From Persebacter sp051008975 (GTDB lineage: Bacteria; Pseudomonadota; Gammaproteobacteria; Tethybacterales; Persebacteraceae), in contig JBPCXA010000070.1 of the NCBI GenBank assembly GCA_051008975.1, forward strand, positions 1 to 10,190: a DNA stretch of 10,190 nt, written 5' to 3'. This document shows positions 5,762 to 10,190 of this stretch, piece by piece (position 1 is the stretch's first letter; each line of letters begins with the position of its first letter). The position numbers and the translations under genes are program-made. The notes under the pieces were generated by a model, which saw nothing but the letters and a program-made list of their open reading frames with translations, was not told the DNA's origin and did not search any database.

Positions 5762-7128
5762 TGCAGCATCCCCGGCAGCGCGCCGATATTTCCCGCGCCC
5801 ATCGTCAGCACGACGTCGCCGTCGCGCGCGACCGCGCCCACCGCCCGCGCCGCGTCTTCCACGCCGCCCGCCCGCGCGATGTTTACGCCGCGTTTTTGCA
5901 ATATCGCCGCCAGCGCGTCGCTGTCCGCCCCGGCGATCGGCGTCTCGCCGGCCGGATATACGTCCAGCAACACCAGCGCGTCGCCGGACGCCAGCGCCGC
6001 CGCGAGTTTGTCCAGCAAATCGCGGGTGCGCGTGTAGCGGTGCGGCTGAAATACCAGCACCAGACGCCGCCGCGGATGCGCGCCGCGGACGGCGGCGACG
6101 CTCGCCGCAATTTCGGTCGGATGATGGGCGTAATCGTCCACGAGAATCGCCGCGCCGCCCGCCGCCGCCATTTCGCCGCGCCGTTCCAGACGCCTTCCGA
6201 CGCCGCGAAAATGCGCGAGTCCCGCCGCCGCCGCCGCCGGCGCGATGCCGAGTTCGCACGCCATCGCGCATGCCCCCGCCGCATTGACGACGTTATGTTC
6301 GCCCGCCGCCCGCAAATGCGCCGGATACGCGCCGCCCGCCAAATACAGGGTGAAATGCATTTCGTCCCCGTCGGCGCGAATATCGGCGGCGCGCGCGTCC
6401 GCGTCCGCACTTTTGCCGTAGCGGACGACGCGGACGAAAGACGCCGCCCGCGCCAGTTCCGCCGCCGCCGGGTCGTCCGCGCAAATCACCGCCGCGCCGT
6501 AAAATGGCAAATTCCCCAAAAAATCGTAAAACGCCCGGCGCAGACGCCGCATGTCGCCGCCGAAAGACGACAAATGATCGTCGTCAATATTCGTCACCAC
6601 CGCCGCGACCGGCCGCAAATGCAAAAAAGACGCGTCCGATTCGTCGGCTTCGGCGACGACAAATTCGCCGCCGCCGATGCGGGCGTTGCCGCCGCCGTCC
6701 AAAAATCGTCCGCCGATAATGCATGTCGGATCCTGTCCGGCGGCGGACAAAATCGCCGCCAGCATTGAAGACACCGTCGTCTTGCCGTGCGTCCCGGCGA
6801 CCGCCGCGCCGGGTTTGAATCGCAAAACTTCGCCCAGCATTTGCGCGCGCGGAATCACCGGCGCCCCGCGCGCCCGCGCCGCCCGCCGCTCCGGATTGTC
6901 GTCCGGCACCGCGCCGGAATATACGACGCAATCGGCGTCCGCCGCGTTCGCCGCGTCATGTCCGACATAAATTCGTACGCCGGCGGCGCGCAGCCGCTGC
7001 AAAGACGGTTGTTCGCGCGCGTCGGAACCGCTCACTTCGTAGCCCAAGCTGTGCATCACTTCGGCCAGACCGCACATTCCGGCGCCGCCGATTCCGACAA
7101 AATGAATACGGCGGATTTTATGACGCAT
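5758..7128 (-). CDS. murC: UDP-N-acetylmuramate--L-alanine ligase (MurC)
   Basis: MurC adds L-Ala to UDP-MurNAc with ATP in the cytoplasm, the first Mur ligase step. It is 456 aa, a usual length. Domain 1 (about 1-105) begins with the UDP-binding loop FVGIGGAGMCGLAE (10-23). The ATP-binding domain has AGTHGKTT (111-118, P-loop Lys116), AEADESDASFL (159-169), and TNIDDDHLSSF (179-189, usually NIDxDHMD). GEHNVVNAAGA (276-286) holds the adenine-contacting His-Asn, and the C-terminal domain has DDYAHHPTEI (331-340) and FQPHRYTRTRDL (360-371). ATG at 7128 is fixed by AGGAGG 6 bases upstream. It overlaps murG by 11 bp and murB by 4 bp. Runs of Ala (for example around residues 298-303) come from GCC repeats and are not a separate element. 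Confidence 0.97.
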   Translation of the reverse strand: MRHKIRRIHFVGIGGAGMCGLAEVMHSLGYEVSGSDAREQPSLQRLRAAGVRIYVGHDAANAADADCVVYSGAVPDDNPERRAARARGAPVIPRAQMLGEVLRFKPGAAVAGTHGKTTVSSMLAAILSAAGQDPTCIIGGRFLDGGGNARIGGGEFVVAEADESDASFLHLRPVAAVVTNIDDDHLSSFGGDMRRLRRAFYDFLGNLPFYGAAVICADDPAAAELARAASFVRVVRYGKSADADARAADIRADGDEMHFTLYLAGGAYPAHLRAAGEHNVVNAAGACAMACELGIAPAAAAAGLAHFRGVGRRLERRGEMAAAGGAAILVDDYAHHPTEIAASVAAVRGAHPRRRLVLVFQPHRYTRTRDLLDKLAAALASGDALVLLDVYPAGETPIAGADSDALAAILQKRGVNIARAGGVEDAARAVGAVARDGDVVLTMGAGNIGALPGMLQ

Positions 7129-8164
7129 TTTCGGCCTCCTCCAAACACGTCTCCGCGACTTCCGCCGCCGCCCGCGGCCGCGCCAGAGAACGCGCCGCCG
7201 CCGCCGTCCGCCGCAACATCGGGCGCGTCATCGCGGACAAGAATTCCGCCAGCGCATCGGCGTCCAAATCTTTCTGCGCGCGCACGAACGCCGCGCCGCG
7301 TTCTTCCCAAAAGCGGGCGTTAAAACGCTGATGATCGGCGGCGGCGAACGGATACGGCACCAGCAACGCCGCCGCGCCCGCCGCCGCCAGTTCCGCCAAA
7401 GTCGCCGCCCCGGCGCGGCAAACCACCAAATCCGCCGCCGTCATCCGCGCCGCGACGTCGTCCAAAAATTCGCAAACTTCCGCCCGCCGCCCGCCGTCCC
7501 GATACGCCCTTTCGGTATCGTCCGCGTTGCCGCGTCCGCATTGATGCACGACTTGAAATTCGTCCGGCAACTTCGCCAACGCCGCCGGGATTTTTTCGTT
7601 TAACGCCCGCGCGCCCTGGCTGCCGCCCAAAATCAGCAGGCGGCGCGGCGGCGAATCGGAAATAAAACGCGCCTCCGGCGGCGGACAGGCGAAAAACTCG
7701 CGCCGCGCCGGATTTCCGGTCCACCGCCCGCCGGGCGGGACGCCGGGAAAACCGGTGCATATCCGCCGGGCGATTTTGCATAACAGCCGATTGGCGCGTC
7801 CGGCGACGGCGTTTTGTTCGTGGATGATCAGCGGCGCGCCGATCATTTTCGCCGCCAGCCCGCCGGGGGCGGAGGCATAGCCGCCGGTCGCCAGCACCGC
7901 CGCCGGACGCAGACGCCGCAAAACACCGCGCGCCCGCCACGCCGCCCGCGCCAGCCGCAAAACGCCGCCGACGCCGCGCGGGGGGGAAAACGACACGAGA
8001 TGCGCCGGAAATCCGTGCGCCGGGGCGAGACGCGTTTCCATTCCGCCCGCCGCCAGCCAATGCACATCGCAGCCGCGCCGCCGCAGTTCGTCGGCGATCG
8101 CCAGCGCCGGAAAGACATGCCCGCCGGTGCCGCCCGCCGCCACCGCAATCCGCATCGCCGTCAT
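7118..8164 (-). CDS. murG: Lipid II synthase, UDP-GlcNAc:undecaprenyl-PP-MurNAc-pentapeptide transferase (MurG)
   Basis: MurG is a GT-B glycosyltransferase that works at the cytoplasmic face of the inner membrane and transfers GlcNAc to lipid I. It is 348 aa, close to E. coli (355). The N-terminal lipid I-binding domain has GGTGGHVFPALAIAD (residues 11-25), ATGGYASAPGGLAAK (92-106) and HEQNAVAGRANRLL (115-128). The C-terminal UDP-GlcNAc domain has TGNPARR (149-155), LILGGSQGARALNE (177-190), HQCGRG (207-212), CRAGAATLAEL (249-259, Glu258 likely contacting the sugar), and DHQRFNARF (277-285). The start at 8164 gives an ATGA overlap with ftsW; Met4 (ATG at 8155) is an alternative nearer the first strand. 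There is no strong ribosome binding site, so coupling to ftsW is expected. The stop overlaps murC by 11 bp. Confidence 0.97.
   Translation of the reverse strand: MTAMRIAVAAGGTGGHVFPALAIADELRRRGCDVHWLAAGGMETRLAPAHGFPAHLVSFSPPRGVGGVLRLARAAWRARGVLRRLRPAAVLATGGYASAPGGLAAKMIGAPLIIHEQNAVAGRANRLLCKIARRICTGFPGVPPGGRWTGNPARREFFACPPPEARFISDSPPRRLLILGGSQGARALNEKIPAALAKLPDEFQVVHQCGRGNADDTERAYRDGGRRAEVCEFLDDVAARMTAADLVVCRAGAATLAELAAAGAAALLVPYPFAAADHQRFNARFWEERGAAFVRAQKDLDADALAEFLSAMTRPMLRRTAAAARSLARPRAAAEVAETCLEEAENAS
7135..7140 (-). promoter_or_regulatory. Ribosome binding site of murC
   Basis: A perfect AGGAGG on the minus strand, 6 bases before the murC ATG at 7128 and inside the end of murG. It is the strongest Shine-Dalgarno sequence in the window. 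Confidence 0.85.
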
Positions 8165-9258
8165 GTTTCCCGCGCCGCGTCGCGGCGATTTTCGTAATCC
8201 ACGCGCATCAGTACGCCCAGCATCAAACCCGTCGCCAGCAAACTGCTGCCGCCATAACTGACCAGCGGCAACGTCAGTCCCTTGGACGGCAAAAGCGCGA
8301 GATTGCCGCCGATATGGATGAACGCCTGCGCCGACAACATCGCCGCGCAACCGAACGAAAACAATGCGCCGAATATTTCGCCGCGCGCCTCCGCCGCGTT
8401 GCCGATTTTAATCGCCCCGCCGGCGACGACGGCGAACAGCACGCACACCGCCAGAATACCGGCCAGCCCCATTTCCTCGCCGATAATCGCGGCGATAAAA
8501 TCGTTGTGGCCTTTCGGCAAAAACTCCCATTTCAGTACGCTGCGTTCGGCGCCGCGGCCCCAGACGTCGCCCTGCACGAAGGCGATTAATGCCTGCTTTT
8601 GATGATACCCGCCGGCGGCGGAAAACGGATCGATAAAACTCGCCAGACGCTGCATCCGATACGGCGCAAGTAAAATCAACGGCGCGGACGCCAACGCCAG
8701 CAACGCCGCCAGCCCGCCGGTCAAACGCAAATCCAGCCCGGAAACAAACAAAATCGCCAGCGCCGAAACGGCGACCAAAATTAACGTGCCGTAATCGCTC
8801 TGCAGCGCGAGAAGACACAGCGGCGGCAAAAGCCACAGAACGACCGGCGCGACGAATTCCATCTGCCCCCTTTTGTACAACGGACGCGAGGCGTAATGCG
8901 CCGCCGCCAGCAACGCCGCCCATTTGCACAATTCGGACGGCTGCAGCGAAAGTCCGCCGATTTTCAGCCAGCGATGCGCGCCGCCGGACGGCGCAAACGC
9001 AAACACCGCCGCCAGCGCGACAATCACCGCCGCCATCACTATCGGCGTACAGCGGCGAAGACGGCGCAACGGACATTGAAAAATCGCGACCGCGCAGCAC
9101 AGGGCGACGAACGCCGAAAACAAATGTCTTTCGGGCCAGTCGCGGTTTTCCGGCAGCGACACGGAATAAATCGCGGTCAGCCCTACGCCGAACAAAAGCG
9201 CGCACGCCGCCGGAACGCCCGCGCCCGGCGACGGCGAAAAAATCCCGTTACGCCGCAT
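8161..9258 (-). CDS. ftsW: Septal peptidoglycan polymerase FtsW (SEDS family)
   Basis: FtsW is the multi-pass SEDS glycosyltransferase that polymerises lipid II at the septum with FtsI. The 365-aa protein has about ten hydrophobic segments, including about 12-33, 45-61, 71-90, 132-152, 155-175, 180-199 and 254-284. Family motifs: GGAHRWLKIGGLSLQPSEL (92-110), QSDYGTLI (153-160, usually QPDxGT), QRLASFIDPF (203-212), GYHQKQALIA (217-226), LPKGHNDFIAAIIGEEMG (247-264, with Asp253 matching the catalytic Asp of E. coli FtsW), and LLPSKGLTLPLVSYGGSSLL (322-341). The region 227-238 (FVQGDVWGRGAE) departs from the usual GSGG-FG-GLG pattern. The ATG at 9258 overlaps the murD stop by 11 bp; the TGA at 8161 overlaps murG by 4 bp. 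FtsW rather than RodA is inferred from position between murD and murG. Confidence 0.96.
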   Translation of the reverse strand: MRRNGIFSPSPGAGVPAACALLFGVGLTAIYSVSLPENRDWPERHLFSAFVALCCAVAIFQCPLRRLRRCTPIVMAAVIVALAAVFAFAPSGGAHRWLKIGGLSLQPSELCKWAALLAAAHYASRPLYKRGQMEFVAPVVLWLLPPLCLLALQSDYGTLILVAVSALAILFVSGLDLRLTGGLAALLALASAPLILLAPYRMQRLASFIDPFSAAGGYHQKQALIAFVQGDVWGRGAERSVLKWEFLPKGHNDFIAAIIGEEMGLAGILAVCVLFAVVAGGAIKIGNAAEARGEIFGALFSFGCAAMLSAQAFIHIGGNLALLPSKGLTLPLVSYGGSSLLATGLMLGVLMRVDYENRRDAARET

Positions 9259-10190
9259 GTTTCCGTCCCTTCCGCCCCGCGCGTATCGCCCGGCAGGCGG
9301 CGGCGAACGCGTCTCCGCGCGCGGCGTAGTCGCGGTACATGTCCAAACTGGAACACGCCGGCGACAGCAACACCGTGCCGCCGTTGCGCGCGAGTTTCGC
9401 CGCGCCGCCGACCGCTTCCTCCATATCCGAAACGATTTTGCACTCCACGCCGCCGCCGCGCAGGGCGGCGGACAAAACGCGCGCGTCTTTGCCGAACAGC
9501 AGCGCTTTTTTAACCGCCCGATTTTTCATCGGACGACACGCCGCCGCCAACGGCGAAAAATCCTGCCCCTTGCCGTCGCCGCCGGCGACGAGAATAATGT
9601 CGCCCGAAGTATGCCGCAAAGCGAAACAGGCGGACGCCACATTCGTGGATTTGGAATCGTCAATCGCGTCAAACGGCGCGCCGTCCACCCGCCGCAAACG
9701 ATGCGGAAGTCCGGGAAATTCGGCGAGCACCCGCGCCAATTCCTCCCGCGCCGCGGCGGTTTTCGACGGGCGTTCCGCCAGCGCGAAAAACAACGCCAGC
9801 CCGGCGAGCGCGTTTTCCGCGGTCAGCGCCGGCGAAAGTTTCCGCCGCGAAAACCGCATGCCGCCGCCGAACAGACCGCCGCGTTCCGCGAAAAAATCCG
9901 CCCGCCGCCGCGCCGAAAAAGTGATCGTTTCGCCCTTTTTGTACGCCGCGTTCATGCGGACGACGAGCGGATCGTCCAAATTAATCACGCGGCGTTCGGC
10001 GAAGTTGTAAACGCGCGATTTTATCTCCGCGTATTCCCCGATACTACGGTGATAGTCCAAATGATCGGGGCTGACATTCAGCACCGCCGCCGCCCGCGCG
10101 CGAAAACGACCCACCCCCCCCGTTTTTCGCGCCGCCCCCGGTTTCGTCAGCAGTGGCCGGTGCATATAGCCGCTGGGAACTGGGCGCTCT
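9248..10190 (-). CDS. murD: UDP-N-acetylmuramoyl-L-alanine--D-glutamate ligase (MurD), 5' part missing or corrupted
   Basis: MurD adds D-Glu to UDP-MurNAc-L-Ala in the cytoplasm. The central and C-terminal parts are clear between about 10105 and 9248. VLNVSPDHLDYH (start of the match, about 10084-10049) is followed by EIKSRVY, whose Lys at 10021-10019 matches the carbamylated Lys of E. coli MurD. Then come FPGLPHRLRRV, DDSKSTN, VAGGDGKGQDFSPLA and LSPACSSLDMYRDYAARGDAF in the C-terminal domain. The usual HN of the GxHNxxNA motif is not recognisable: TAENALAGLA stands in its place. Upstream of 10105 the frame stays open to the window edge (an ATG at 10165 exists), but the residues no longer resemble MurD; an SSFQLE-type segment is expected there. 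The P-loop half of the enzyme is absent. Only 9248-10105 is firmly supported. The stop overlaps ftsW by 11 bp. Confidence 0.88.
   Translation of the reverse strand, partial: ERPVPSGYMHRPLLTKPGAARKTGGVGRFRARAAAVLNVSPDHLDYHRSIGEYAEIKSRVYNFAERRVINLDDPLVVRMNAAYKKGETITFSARRRADFFAERGGLFGGGMRFSRRKLSPALTAENALAGLALFFALAERPSKTAAAREELARVLAEFPGLPHRLRRVDGAPFDAIDDSKSTNVASACFALRHTSGDIILVAGGDGKGQDFSPLAAACRPMKNRAVKKALLFGKDARVLSAALRGGGVECKIVSDMEEAVGGAAKLARNGGTVLLSPACSSLDMYRDYAARGDAFAAACRAIRAGRKGRKHAA

Noticed and set aside
6226..6242. GCC trinucleotide run resembling a microsatellite.
   Set aside because: It encodes consecutive Ala residues in MurC, and similar GCC/CGC runs occur across the window, so it reflects codon use.
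4837..8350. Upstream in-frame starts for ddl (4878), murB (6271) and murG (8350).
   Set aside because: The extra residues lie inside neighbouring genes and do not resemble the families. The chosen ATGs give family-length proteins and regular 4- or 11-bp overlaps.
1..10190. CRISPR array, insertion sequence, phage, toxin-antitoxin or defence genes, tRNA or rRNA.
   Set aside because: The window is filled end to end by dcw-cluster genes and no repeats, transposase, integrase or RNA gene signatures were seen.

Overview
The window is an uninterrupted stretch of the division and cell wall (dcw) cluster of a Gram-negative bacterium. All ten recognisable genes lie on the minus strand. In transcription order (high to low coordinates) they are murD (5' end missing), ftsW, murG, murC, murB, ddl, ftsQ, ftsA, ftsZ and lpxC (3' end missing). 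LpxC, the lipid A enzyme directly after ftsZ, shows an outer membrane with lipid A. The order, and motifs in FtsA, FtsZ, FtsQ and LpxC that read like the Escherichia coli proteins, point to a proteobacterium. Gamma- or an adjacent class is my best guess, with murB inside the cluster between murC and ddl as in many alpha- and some gammaproteobacteria. Genus and species cannot be told from this sequence.

Layout: 10190-9248 murD, then ftsW (9258-8161), murG (8164-7118), murC (7128-5758), murB (5761-4826), ddl (4836-3913), ftsQ (3916-3254), ftsA (3257-1992), a 47-bp gap, ftsZ (1944-808), a 29-bp gap, and lpxC (778 to beyond 1). All seven junctions from murD to ftsA overlap, by exactly 4 bp (ATGA) or exactly 11 bp (ATG, five bases, TAA). 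The genes are therefore probably one transcript with coupled translation. No terminator, RNA gene, insertion sequence, phage gene or CRISPR array was seen. No stretch over 300 bases lacks a gene.

How the genes work together: MurB (with MurA, not here), MurC, MurD and Ddl make the cytoplasmic UDP-MurNAc-peptide precursor and its D-Ala-D-Ala end. MurG makes lipid II at the inner face of the membrane. FtsW polymerises it at the septum. FtsA and FtsZ build the cytoplasmic ring, and FtsQ links it to the periplasmic divisome. LpxC commits precursor to lipid A, tying outer membrane growth to wall growth.

This is essentially a core housekeeping region, and I found no new multi-gene system. Points worth a second look are: a 15-base G tract (sense strand) just before lpxC, abutting a perfect TATAAT that would give an almost leaderless mRNA; a 10-base G tract in codons 7-10 of ddl; a Gly-to-Lys change in the FtsZ GTP-binding signature; a 13-bp palindrome in the ftsA-ftsZ gap; and an abrupt loss of MurD similarity at about 10105, near the window edge, which may be an assembly artefact.
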